From NCBI GenBank assembly GCA_934466455.1, contig CAKSLF010000017.1, forward strand, positions 1 to 33,341: a stretch of DNA of 33,341 nucleotides, in the 5' to 3' direction. This DNA comes from an uncultured Oscillospiraceae bacterium (GTDB lineage: Bacteria; Bacillota; Clostridia; Oscillospirales; Ruminococcaceae). Under the pieces are notes generated by a model, which was not told the DNA's origin, ran no database searches, and saw only the letters and a list, made by a program, of their open reading frames with translations. A program made the position numbers and the translations under genes. Shown here one piece after another: positions 24,475 to 31,727 of the stretch (its first letter is position 1; each line of letters opens with the position of its first letter).

Positions 24475-24884
24475 GATTCCGCACCCTTGTATTCAAGCAC
24501 AAGCCTGCCGTCCGCTTCGTCTGCGGAATAGGAAAAAATCACTCCCCGGCAAAGCCTTGCGGCGGAAATTTTATTGGAAACAAAGCTCTTGCCGTCTTTT
24601 TCGGTTGCCGTTATAACAAAAGAAAAATCGTCAGGCTCGGCGTCGAGCACCTCAAAAATAAGGCTTTCGCCGGGTTTGTAGCAGGAGCCGTCCGCATTTT
24701 GCGCAACGATCGTACTTTTGAGCACGGAGCGGTTATATTCGTTAAGGGCGATGCTCGAAAGGCTTTTTCCCGTAAAATTATACACCTTAATATATACGCT
24801 GTCGCTGCGGGGAACAAAGCTTCCGCAGCCGGAAAAGCTCATTAGCATCAGTAAAACAAAAAGCAGAGATACAATTTTTTTCAT
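24471..24884 (-). CDS. Putative lipoprotein
   Basis: A 137-residue protein beginning MKKIVSLLFVLLMLMSFSGC: a basic start, hydrophobic core and lipobox FSGC with Cys20 as the lipidation site. The mature part is about 117 residues of strand-like sequence (SVYIKVYNFTGKSLSSIAL ... LIFEVLDAEPDDFSFVITA), which may be a small beta-sandwich. Unknown function. AGGAGG lies before the ATG. Six bases separate it from the XRE gene, so it is in the same transcript. Confidence 0.7.
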   Translation of the reverse strand: MKKIVSLLFVLLMLMSFSGCGSFVPRSDSVYIKVYNFTGKSLSSIALNEYNRSVLKSTIVAQNADGSCYKPGESLIFEVLDAEPDDFSFVITATEKDGKSFVSNKISAARLCRGVIFSYSADEADGRLVLEYKGAES

Positions 24885-24889
24885 AGGGT

Positions 24890-25099
24890 TTATTCCTCCT
24901 TTTTGTATTCAAGAATGTCGCCGGGCTGGCAATCAAGAGCGGCACAAATTGCTTCAAGAGTTGAAAAACGAATGGCTTTTGCTTTGCCTGTTTTTAGTAC
25001 GGAAAGGTTTGCAAGGGTAATACCGACCTTGTCGGCAAGCTCGGTCATGCTCATTTTTCTTTTTGCAAGCATAACATTAAGGTTTACTTCAATAGCCAT
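24890..25099 (-). CDS. Small XRE-family regulator
   Basis: A 69-residue protein that is almost only a Cro/C1-type helix-turn-helix (NLNVMLAKRKMSMTELADKVGI, TLANLSVLKTGKAKAIRFSTLEAICAALDCQPGDILEY). This short type is usually found next to a DUF2975 membrane protein, as here (15 bases downstream of it). It probably represses its own operon through the palindromes at 25654-25686. Confidence 0.9.
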   Translation of the reverse strand: MAIEVNLNVMLAKRKMSMTELADKVGITLANLSVLKTGKAKAIRFSTLEAICAALDCQPGDILEYKKEE

Positions 25100-25114
25100 A
25101 AAAACGCCCCTTTT

Positions 25115-25594
25115 TTATATCGTAAGATCGTTTTCCGCTTTCATTGCAGCAGCCTTTTGAACAAGGTGGGAAAGCGCAGCGCAGATTATGCAGACGGCTC
25201 CTCCGGCAAAATCCGCAAAAAGCGAAAGCAGCAATATACCCGGATGGCTCATATTAAGGCAAAACAAAACTATGTTGCCGGCAAAGAAAAATGCGGTATC
25301 CGCCCCGGCAAGGACGGAGATTTTTCCGAGGTGCTTTGCATTTTCATAGGAAAACGAGTTATCAAGCCCGATATTTTCGGCAATTTTCCAGCCAAAAAAC
25401 AGTGCCGCAAAGCAGGGCAGGCTGAAAATTAAAAGAAATACAAGCCATGGGGCATAGCAATATGCAAATTCGGGATATTTGATGGCGACGGCTTTTCCGT
25501 AACAGGGAACGGCCATAAAAAATATAATCCCGATGCAAACCGCCGCACACACCGTTACGATTTTAAGCACGACGGAAAGAGTTTTTTGGTTCAT
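25115..25594 (-). CDS. DUF2975 membrane protein
   Basis: A 159-residue protein from the ATG at 25594, with GGAGG seven bases upstream; the frame is open for 64 more codons but lacks a ribosome site there, and that extension would cover the promoter. Four membrane helices (about 8-28, 43-66, 90-112, 118-140). The segments WKIAENIGLDNSFSYENAKHLGKIS and FADFAGGAVCIICAALSHLVQKA fit DUF2975. Function unknown; the pair with a small XRE protein is widespread in Firmicutes and may be a membrane-linked regulatory module. First gene of the minus-strand set. Confidence 0.88.
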   Translation of the reverse strand: MNQKTLSVVLKIVTVCAAVCIGIIFFMAVPCYGKAVAIKYPEFAYCYAPWLVFLLIFSLPCFAALFFGWKIAENIGLDNSFSYENAKHLGKISVLAGADTAFFFAGNIVLFCLNMSHPGILLLSLFADFAGGAVCIICAALSHLVQKAAAMKAENDLTI

Positions 25595-25625
25595 AAAAAA
25601 GCCTCCTTGTTTGTTTTCTGTACTC

Positions 25626-25654
25626 ATCATAACATAGCATATGCCGAAAGTCAA
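25626..25654 (-). promoter_or_regulatory. Promoter of the DUF2975-XRE set
   Basis: TTGACT (25649-25654), a 17-base spacer and TATGAT (25626-25631) on the minus strand, about 30 bases before the DUF2975 start. Confidence 0.75.
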
Positions 25655-25686
25655 TAAATATTTATCGAAAAACGATAAATATTTAT
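25654..25686. promoter_or_regulatory. Double palindromic operator
   Basis: The self-palindrome ATAAATATTTAT occurs twice, at 25654-25665 and 25675-25686, flanked inside by CG...CG around AAAAA, so that the whole also forms a 14-bp inverted repeat. The centres are 21 bases apart, two helical turns. It touches the -35 hexamer of the DUF2975 promoter. The natural candidate ligand is the XRE protein of the same operon. The remaining gap to noc has no certain promoter. Confidence 0.7.
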
Positions 25687-25862
25687 GCGTATTTTCATAA
25701 AGAAAATATCGCAGTTTTCGACAAAATAAAAGAAAATACGGCTTTTTCTTTGCTCTGCGGGCATAATCTCTGTAACATTCTGTCAAAAAAAGGCGGATTT
25801 TGCGATAAAAAACACTGGCATAATATGGAAACTTGTGGTAATATATCCTTGGAGGTGATGAG

Positions 25863-26735
25863 ATGAGCGTTTTCGACTTGCTGAAAAAGCAAAACGCTGC
25901 CGTGGAAAATATTCCTCTTGCCCTTATTCACCCAAACCCCTTTCAGCCGAGAAAAAGCTTTTCGGAAGAGGAGCTTAGGAGGCTTGCACAAAGCATTGCG
26001 GAAAACGGGCTTATTCAACCGGTTGCGGTAAGAAAAGCGGGAGAAGGATATGAGATAATCGCCGGGGAGCGCAGGCTCCGTGCCTGCGCTCTTATCGGCA
26101 GAGAAAAAATCCCCGCCGTTGTTTATGAGCTTTGCGATAAGGACGCCGCAGTTTGGGCTTTGGCGGAAAATTTACAGCGCAGCGACCTCGGACCCTTTGA
26201 CGAAGCGGAGGGAATAAAGCAGCTTGAACAAATATGGGCGGTAAGCAGGGAGGAAACCTCCCGCCGCCTTGGAATAGCCCCGTCAACGCTTTCAAACAAG
26301 CTGCGGCTTTTACAGCTTTCCTCTGCCGTGCGTAAAATAATAGAAGAAAACTCCCTTTCCGAACGCCATGCAAGAGAGCTTTTGCGCCTTCCCTCAAATG
26401 AAGAAAGGGAAAGGGCAGCGACGCATATTGCGGAAAAGGGTATGAGTGTTGCGGAAACGGAACGCTATATTGCTTCTCTTTGCGATAAAAAGAAAGCACC
26501 GAAAAAGCCTGTGTATATAGTAAAGGATGTCCGCCTTTTTATAAATACCTTTGAGCACGCAGTTGATGTGATGAAAACCTCCGGAATAGGAGCGGTAAGC
26601 ACGGTTACGGAATCCGATGAAAATATTATTTATTCGGTAAGCATACCGAAAAGCTCCGCCTTTCAAAAAAGAGGGCGGACAAAATCCCCAAGGACTGCTC
26701 CGGCGTATTCCGCATGTGCGCCGTCAGTTATATAA
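25863..26735 (+). CDS. noc: Nucleoid occlusion protein Noc (ParB paralogue)
   Basis: A 290-residue ParB/Noc CTPase that in Bacillus keeps the division machinery off the nucleoid. The CTP-binding part has IIAGERRLRA (65-74) and ENLQRSDLGPFDEA; the helix-turn-helix follows (RRLGIAPSTLSNKLRLLQL); the C-terminal domain (VRLFINTFEHAVDVMKTSG) matches Noc dimerisation. The first residues (MSVFDLLKKQ) could be a short membrane-binding helix. ATG with GGAGG seven bases before. The gene lies between rsmG and soj as in Bacillus. The specificity positions are P/K/Q rather than Q/K/K of Bacillus Noc or R/T/A of ParB. A second ParB cannot be wholly excluded. Confidence 0.88.
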   Translation: MSVFDLLKKQNAAVENIPLALIHPNPFQPRKSFSEEELRRLAQSIAENGLIQPVAVRKAGEGYEIIAGERRLRACALIGREKIPAVVYELCDKDAAVWALAENLQRSDLGPFDEAEGIKQLEQIWAVSREETSRRLGIAPSTLSNKLRLLQLSSAVRKIIEENSLSERHARELLRLPSNEERERAATHIAEKGMSVAETERYIASLCDKKKAPKKPVYIVKDVRLFINTFEHAVDVMKTSGIGAVSTVTESDENIIYSVSIPKSSAFQKRGRTKSPRTAPAYSACAPSVI

Positions 26736-26779
26736 AAAAGAAGCACTCCGTTGCTTCGCCAAAGACACATTCCCCTGAA

Positions 26780-26823
26780 AAAACGAAAAGGAGCCGCCAA
26801 AAAAGGCGGCTCCTTTTCGTTTT
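26780..26823 (+). terminator. Terminator after noc
   Basis: A 19-bp stem, AAAACGAAAAGGAGCCGCC (26780-26798) with its complement at 26805-26823, around an A6 loop and ending in TTTT. Five bases later the first parS-like site begins. Confidence 0.93.
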
Positions 26824-26827
26824 GATT

Positions 26828-26843
26828 TGTTCCACGGGGAACA
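26828..26843 (+). promoter_or_regulatory. parS: parS-like site 1
   Basis: TGTTCCACGGGGAACA differs from the parS consensus TGTTTCACGTGAAACA at permitted positions plus a G for T in the centre, which makes the halves unequal: TGTTCCAC and TGTTCCCC. Confidence 0.75.
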
Positions 26844-26860
26844 TTGCCGAAAAACAAAAA

Positions 26861-26876
26861 TGTTCCCCGTGGAACA
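26861..26876 (-). promoter_or_regulatory. parS: parS-like site 2
   Basis: TGTTCCCCGTGGAACA on the plus strand, the exact reverse complement of site 1, 33 bases away, just upstream of the soj promoter. The pair forms a large inverted repeat. Confidence 0.75.
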
Positions 26877-26915
26877 TTCGAAAAAATATTATTTTAATAA
26901 ATATATATAAACCGA

Positions 26916-26944
26916 TTGAAAAAAAGGCTGCAAGTGATTATAAT
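26916..26944 (+). promoter_or_regulatory. soj-parB promoter
   Basis: TTGAAA (26916-26921), 17-base spacer, TATAAT (26939-26944), 31 bases before soj. ParB spreading from the nearby sites could repress it. Confidence 0.75.
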
Positions 26945-26974
26945 AATTAGGTAATAATAAAAACGGAGGGGAAA

Positions 26975-27751
26975 ATGGGCAAAATAATAGCATTCGCAAA
27001 CCAAAAAGGCGGAGTCGGAAAGACGACGACGGCGGTAAACCTTGCCGCCGCACTGGCATACAGGACAAGGGGAAGAGTTCTTTTGGTTGATTCCGACCCG
27101 CAGGGAAACGCAACCTCCGGGCTTGGGATAAACAAACGGGAGATAAAACGCTCCGTTTATGATGTAATAATCGGCGAAGCTTCCGCCGAAACGGCGATAA
27201 TCCGCACAAAGTTCAAAAATCTTGATATACTTCCCTCCAGCATTGATCTTGCGGCGGCGGAAATTGAGCTTGTGGATATGGAAAACCGTGCGCTTAGGCT
27301 TAAACAGGCACTTACAAAGGTGCAGGGGCAGTACGATTATATTTGTATAGATTGTCCGCCGTCGCTCGGGCTTCTTACCATAAACGGGCTTGCCGCCTGC
27401 ACAAGTATTCTTGTTCCGATACAGTGCGAGTTCTATGCGCTTGAGGGTCTTTCCCAGCTTATGACAACGGTTCGCAGCGTAAAGCGGCTTTATAACAGCT
27501 ATATTGATGTTGAGGGCGTGCTGCTCACAATGTACGACGCAAGGCTTAACCTTACGGTTCAGGTTGTTGAAGAGGTTAAAAAGTATTTTCCGCAAAAGGT
27601 GTTCAAAACGGTAATTCCCCGCAATGTCCGCCTTTCGGAAGCACCCTCCTTTGGCGAGCCGGTGATATATTACGACTTTGCGTCAAAAGGAAGCCAGGCG
27701 TATTTGGCTCTTGCGGACGAAATAATTGCAAAGAGCAGAACGGAGGAGTAA
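26975..27751 (+). CDS. soj: Chromosome-partitioning ATPase Soj/ParA
   Basis: A 258-residue deviant-Walker ATPase: KGGVGKTT (11-18), VDSDPQGNATSGLG, IDCPPSLGLLTING. With ParB it segregates origins and in Bacillus also controls DnaA. CGGAGGGG precedes the ATG at 26975. Two bases separate it from parB. Confidence 0.97.
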   Translation: MGKIIAFANQKGGVGKTTTAVNLAAALAYRTRGRVLLVDSDPQGNATSGLGINKREIKRSVYDVIIGEASAETAIIRTKFKNLDILPSSIDLAAAEIELVDMENRALRLKQALTKVQGQYDYICIDCPPSLGLLTINGLAACTSILVPIQCEFYALEGLSQLMTTVRSVKRLYNSYIDVEGVLLTMYDARLNLTVQVVEEVKKYFPQKVFKTVIPRNVRLSEAPSFGEPVIYYDFASKGSQAYLALADEIIAKSRTEE

Positions 27752-27753
27752 AA

Positions 27754-28614
27754 TTGGCAAAGTCAAGAGGACTTGGAAAAGGTCTTGAGGCACTTTTTGA
27801 GGACAACCGGGACAACAGCCAAAGCGGCGTTACCACGGTAAGAATTTCCGAAATAGAGCCGAATCTTTCCCAGCCGAGAAAACAGTTTGATGAGGAAGCT
27901 CTTTCGGAGCTTGCGGACTCCATTGCGGCGCACGGCGTTTTGCAGCCGCTTTTGATAAGACCGACCTCCGGCGGAACATACCAGATAGTTGCGGGGGAGA
28001 GAAGATGGCGTGCCGCCCGCCTTGCCGGGCTTTCGGAGGTGCCTGCGCTTATTAGGGAAATAACCGATGAGGAAACCGACCAGCTTGCGCTTATCGAAAA
28101 TCTGCAAAGGGAAGACCTAAACGCCGTGGAAACGGCGCAGGGCTACCGCCGCCTTATGGATAAGTACGGTATGACTCAGGAGCAGCTTTCCGCCGCAGTA
28201 GGAAAATCCCGCCCTGCAATAGCAAATACCTTGCGCATACTTACTCTGCCGGAGGATATTCTTCCGATGGTTGCGGAAGGGAAGTTAAGCGCAGGTCACG
28301 CAAAAGCGGTTCTTTCCGCACCGGAGGAACGGCGCACCGCCCTTGCAAAGAGAATTGCGGCGGAGGGGCTTTCCGTAAGAGAGGCGGAACGCCTTGCGGC
28401 AAAAAGGGAAGAGCCGGGCGAAAAAAAGCCCGCAAAAAAAGAGAGCTTTCCAAAGGATAAATACTACCGGGAAATGCAGGTTGCAATAACAAACGAGCTT
28501 GGAAGACCGGTAAAAATCACAGAAAATAAAAACGGCGGAGTAATCGAGCTTCCGTTTTACAGCAAACAGGAGCTTGCAGCTATTTGCGAACGCCTTGCCG
28601 ATATGAAAAAATGA
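27754..28614 (+). CDS. parB: Chromosome-partitioning protein ParB
   Basis: A 286-residue CTP-dependent clamp that loads at parS and recruits SMC. The start is TTG at 27754 with GGAGG seven bases upstream. RGLGKGLEALFEDN (5-18) resembles the Soj-activating N-terminus; GERRWRAARL (81-90) binds CTP; ENLQREDLN follows; the helix-turn-helix AAVGKSRPAIANTLRILTL has the ParB-type Arg and Thr at the specificity positions; the C-terminal dimer domain contains ITNELGRPVKI. A basic segment (EKKPAKKESFPKDK) links them. serS follows after 14 bases. Confidence 0.97.
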   Translation: MAKSRGLGKGLEALFEDNRDNSQSGVTTVRISEIEPNLSQPRKQFDEEALSELADSIAAHGVLQPLLIRPTSGGTYQIVAGERRWRAARLAGLSEVPALIREITDEETDQLALIENLQREDLNAVETAQGYRRLMDKYGMTQEQLSAAVGKSRPAIANTLRILTLPEDILPMVAEGKLSAGHAKAVLSAPEERRTALAKRIAAEGLSVREAERLAAKREEPGEKKPAKKESFPKDKYYREMQVAITNELGRPVKITENKNGGVIELPFYSKQELAAICERLADMKK

Positions 28615-28628
28615 GGAGGAAATAAAAA

Positions 28629-29924
28629 ATGCTTGATATTAAATTTGTAAGAGAAAACCCCGAGCTTGTTAAAGAGAATATCAGAAAAAAGTTTGAGGAC
28701 CAAAAAATCCCCATGGTAGATGAGGTAATACGCCTTGACGAAGAAAAGCGTGCCGCAAACGCAGAGGCTTGCGAGCTGCGTGCAAACAGAAATAAGGTCA
28801 GCAAAGAGATAGGCAACCTTATGGCGCAGGGCAAAAAAGAAGAAGCCATGGAAATGAAGGAGCTTGTTACAAAAGAAGCGCAGCGTCTTGCCGAGCTTGA
28901 GGCGCAGGAGGATGAGCTTGAGGCAAGAGTAAAATCCCTGATGATGAAAATACCGAACATTATCGATCCTTCCGTACCGATAGGCAAGGACGACAGCGAA
29001 AATGTCGAGGTTCAGCAGTTTGGCGAACAGACCCACCCGGATTTTGAGGTTCCCTACCATACCGATATTATGGCAAAGTTCAACGGAATAGATAAAGAAG
29101 CCGCCGGAAGAGTTGCCGGCGAGGGCTTTTATTATCTTATGGGCGATATTGCCCGTATGCACAGCGCAGTTACCGCCTATGCCCGCGATTTTATGATAAA
29201 TAAGGGCTTTACCTATTGTATTCCGCCCTTTATGATCCGCAGCAATGTTGTAACCGGCGTTATGAGCTTTGAGGAAATGGACGCAATGATGTACAAAATT
29301 GAGGGAGAGGACCTCTATCTCATCGGTACAAGCGAACATTCCATGATAGGAAAATTTATTGATACAATAACTCCGGAATCTTCTCTTCCGCTTACTCTTA
29401 CAAGCTATTCTCCCTGTTTCCGCAAGGAAAAGGGTGCCCACGGAATAGAAGAAAGAGGAATTTACCGTATTCATCAGTTTGAAAAGCAGGAAATGATAGT
29501 TATTTGCAAGCCCGAGGACAGCATGAAGTGGTTTGATAAGATGTGGAGTTACAGCGTCGAGCTTTTCCGCTCCCTCGATATTCCTGTCCGCACCCTTGAG
29601 TGCTGCTCCGGCGACCTTGCCGATCTTAAAGTAAAATCCTATGATGTTGAAGCATGGAGCCCCAAACAGAAAAAATACTTTGAGGTTTGCTCCTGCTCCA
29701 ACCTCGGCGACGCCCAGGCACGCCGCCTTGGAATCCGCATAAAAGGCGAGGACGGAAAGAAATATCTTGCCCATACCCTTAACAATACCGTTGTTGCTCC
29801 GCCCCGTATGCTTATCGCCCTTTTGGAAAACAACCTTGAGTTTGACGGAGAAAAGTATTCCGTCAGAATCCCGAAGGCACTTCAGCCTTATATGGGCGGC
29901 ACCGAAAGAATTACCGAAAAATAA
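28629..29924 (+). CDS. serS: Seryl-tRNA synthetase
   Basis: A 431-residue class II synthetase that charges tRNA-Ser and tRNA-Sec. An N-terminal coiled coil (about 1-105) reaches the tRNA arm; motif 2 is PCFRKEKGAHGIEERGIYR; motif 3 lies in HTLNNTVVAPPRMLIALLEN. HTLNNT replaces the common HTLNGS. GGAGG precedes the ATG. Because it directly follows parB without room for a T-box, it depends on the soj-parB transcript or an internal promoter. Confidence 0.97.
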   Translation: MLDIKFVRENPELVKENIRKKFEDQKIPMVDEVIRLDEEKRAANAEACELRANRNKVSKEIGNLMAQGKKEEAMEMKELVTKEAQRLAELEAQEDELEARVKSLMMKIPNIIDPSVPIGKDDSENVEVQQFGEQTHPDFEVPYHTDIMAKFNGIDKEAAGRVAGEGFYYLMGDIARMHSAVTAYARDFMINKGFTYCIPPFMIRSNVVTGVMSFEEMDAMMYKIEGEDLYLIGTSEHSMIGKFIDTITPESSLPLTLTSYSPCFRKEKGAHGIEERGIYRIHQFEKQEMIVICKPEDSMKWFDKMWSYSVELFRSLDIPVRTLECCSGDLADLKVKSYDVEAWSPKQKKYFEVCSCSNLGDAQARRLGIRIKGEDGKKYLAHTLNNTVVAPPRMLIALLENNLEFDGEKYSVRIPKALQPYMGGTERITEK

Positions 29925-29933
29925 TTGTCTGTT

Positions 29934-29968
29934 AAAAAAGGCTCTGCAAAAAAAGCAGAGCCTTTTTT
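29934..29968 (+). terminator. Terminator after serS
   Basis: GGCTCTGC (29940-29947) / GCAGAGCC (29955-29962), A7 loop, A run before and six T after. Confidence 0.93.
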
Positions 29969-29982
29969 ATAGGGGAGAGGAG

Positions 29983-29998
29983 TGTTTCACGGGGAACA
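29983..29998 (+). promoter_or_regulatory. parS: parS-like site 3
   Basis: TGTTTCACGGGGAACA in the serS-guaB gap, the same unequal form as sites 1 and 2 (left half TGTTTCAC exactly parS, right half TGTTCCCC on the other strand). Confidence 0.72.
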
Positions 29999-30061
29999 AT
30001 TTTGTTTTTGCCGCACGGAAAGGATAAGGAAAATGTTTTTTTGGAAAAAGCAAAAAAACAC

Positions 30062-30090
30062 TTGCAATATGCAATAAACCGTGATAGAAT
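30062..30090 (+). promoter_or_regulatory. guaB: guaB promoter
   Basis: TTGCAA (30062-30067), 17-base spacer, TAGAAT (30085-30090). A second TATAAT lies nearer the gene (about 30130) without a clear -35. No purine riboswitch is seen in the leader. Confidence 0.6.
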
Positions 30091-30156
30091 AGAAAAAATT
30101 TATCCTCGCTCAGTTTATTTATAATATGTATAATATATAGAAAGAAGGTCATTAAA

Positions 30157-31632
30157 ATGGTTAATCCAAACGCAAACGAAAAATTCGCTTACGAAGGGCT
30201 TACCTTCGATGATGTGCTGCTTATTCCGGCAAAGTCGGATGTTCTGCCTAAGGATGTTGACACAAAAACCGTTCTTGCAAGGGGAATTGTGCTCAATGCT
30301 CCGATTATGACTGCGGCAATGGATACCGTTACGGAGTCCGAAATGGCAATAGCCATTTCCAGAGAGGGCGGAATAGGCATAATCCATAAAAATATGCCCA
30401 TAGAAAAACAGGTGGGAGAGGTCGATAAGGTAAAACGCTCCGAAAACGGAGTCATCGTAAATCCGTTCTATCTTTCCAAGGACCACACAGCAGCCGACGC
30501 CAACGCACTTATGGGCAGATACAAAATAAGCGGCGTTCCGATTTGCGACGACGACAAAAAGCTGATAGGCATTATCACAAACCGTGATATGCGGTTTCTT
30601 ACCGATTTTAATGTAAAAATCGAAGATGTTATGACCAAGGATAACCTTGTTACCGCTCCCGTGGGAACAACTCTTTCCGAGGCGCAGGAAATTCTTAAAC
30701 GCCATAAAATCGAAAAGCTTCCTCTTGTTGACGGGGAGGGAAGACTAAAGGGTCTTATTACAATCAAAGATATAGAAAAAGCCGTGCAGTATCCCAATGC
30801 TTCAAGGGATAAGGGAGGAAGATTGCTTTGTGGTGCGGCAATCGGAGTTACATCCGATGTCCTTAAAAGAGCGGGAGCACTTGTGGAAGCGGGCGTTGAT
30901 GTGCTTGTTTTGGACTCCGCCCACGGTCACAGTGCAGGAATTATGCGCTGCGTAAGAGAGGTAAAGGCGGCATACCCGGAAGTTGCCTTGATTGCAGGAA
31001 ATGTTGCCACTGCCGAAGCGACCGAGGATTTGATAAAAGCCGGTGCGGATGCAGTTAAAGTCGGTATAGGTCCCGGCTCTATCTGCACGACCCGTGTTGT
31101 TGCCGGTATCGGCGTGCCGCAGGTCACCGCAATTTACGAAGCGGCGAAGGTCGGTGCAAAATACGGTATTCCGGTAATTGCCGACGGCGGAATGAAATAT
31201 TCCGGCGACATAGTAAAGGCACTTGCTGCCGGCGGAAACGCAGTTATGCTCGGCTCCATGCTTGCGGGCTGTGACGAGGCACCCGGCGAAAGCGAGATTT
31301 ATCAGGGTCGCCGCTTTAAGGTATATCGTGGAATGGGAAGCCTTTCCGCAATGGCAAACGGCAGCAAGGACAGATATTTCCAGGAAGACAACAAAAAGCT
31401 TGTTCCGGAGGGCGTTGAGGGTCGTGTTCCGTATAAAGGCACCGTTGGCGAAGCCGTCTATCAGATTATGGGAGGACTCCGTGCGGGCATGGGTTATTGC
31501 GGCTGCCGCACCATCGAGGAGCTTCAGGAAAAATCGCAGTTTGTGCGCATAACCGGAGCGGGACTTAAAGAAAGCCATCCCCATGATATTTATATCACCA
31601 AGGAAGCTCCCAACTATTCCGTACAGGTGTAA
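30157..31632 (+). CDS. guaB: Inosine-5'-monophosphate dehydrogenase
   Basis: A 491-residue IMPDH, which oxidises IMP to XMP with NAD, the controlling step to GTP. The barrel starts with FDDVLLIPAKSDVLP; a pair of CBS domains is inserted (about 98-210); the catalytic loop GIGPGSICTTRVVAG has Cys310; YRGMGSLSAM and VPYKGTVGEA belong to the substrate and flap regions. GAAGG nine bases before the ATG. Single gene with its own promoter and terminator. Confidence 0.98.
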   Translation: MVNPNANEKFAYEGLTFDDVLLIPAKSDVLPKDVDTKTVLARGIVLNAPIMTAAMDTVTESEMAIAISREGGIGIIHKNMPIEKQVGEVDKVKRSENGVIVNPFYLSKDHTAADANALMGRYKISGVPICDDDKKLIGIITNRDMRFLTDFNVKIEDVMTKDNLVTAPVGTTLSEAQEILKRHKIEKLPLVDGEGRLKGLITIKDIEKAVQYPNASRDKGGRLLCGAAIGVTSDVLKRAGALVEAGVDVLVLDSAHGHSAGIMRCVREVKAAYPEVALIAGNVATAEATEDLIKAGADAVKVGIGPGSICTTRVVAGIGVPQVTAIYEAAKVGAKYGIPVIADGGMKYSGDIVKALAAGGNAVMLGSMLAGCDEAPGESEIYQGRRFKVYRGMGSLSAMANGSKDRYFQEDNKKLVPEGVEGRVPYKGTVGEAVYQIMGGLRAGMGYCGCRTIEELQEKSQFVRITGAGLKESHPHDIYITKEAPNYSVQV

Positions 31633-31647
31633 TTTTGAGCAGACAAT

Positions 31648-31683
31648 AAAAAAGCGAGCACGGAAAACCGTGCTCGCTTTTTT
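31648..31683 (+). terminator. Terminator between guaB and the DUF975 gene
   Basis: A 16-bp stem: AAAAAA GCGAGCACGG (31648-31663) / CCGTGCTCGC TTTTTT (31668-31683), four-A loop. Symmetric, so it serves both converging genes. Confidence 0.95.
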
Positions 31684-31727
31684 ATATAACCGCAAAGCGG
31701 TATGCTCAAGGGGAAAATTGCGTTTTA

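Noticed and set aside
25595..25786. N-terminal extension of the DUF2975 protein
   Set aside because: It would cover the operator and promoter and has no ribosome site; the ATG at 25594 is well placed.
29999..30156. Possible purine or guanidine riboswitch before guaB
   Set aside because: No conserved core motifs or terminator/anti-terminator pair; only AT-rich leader and promoter.
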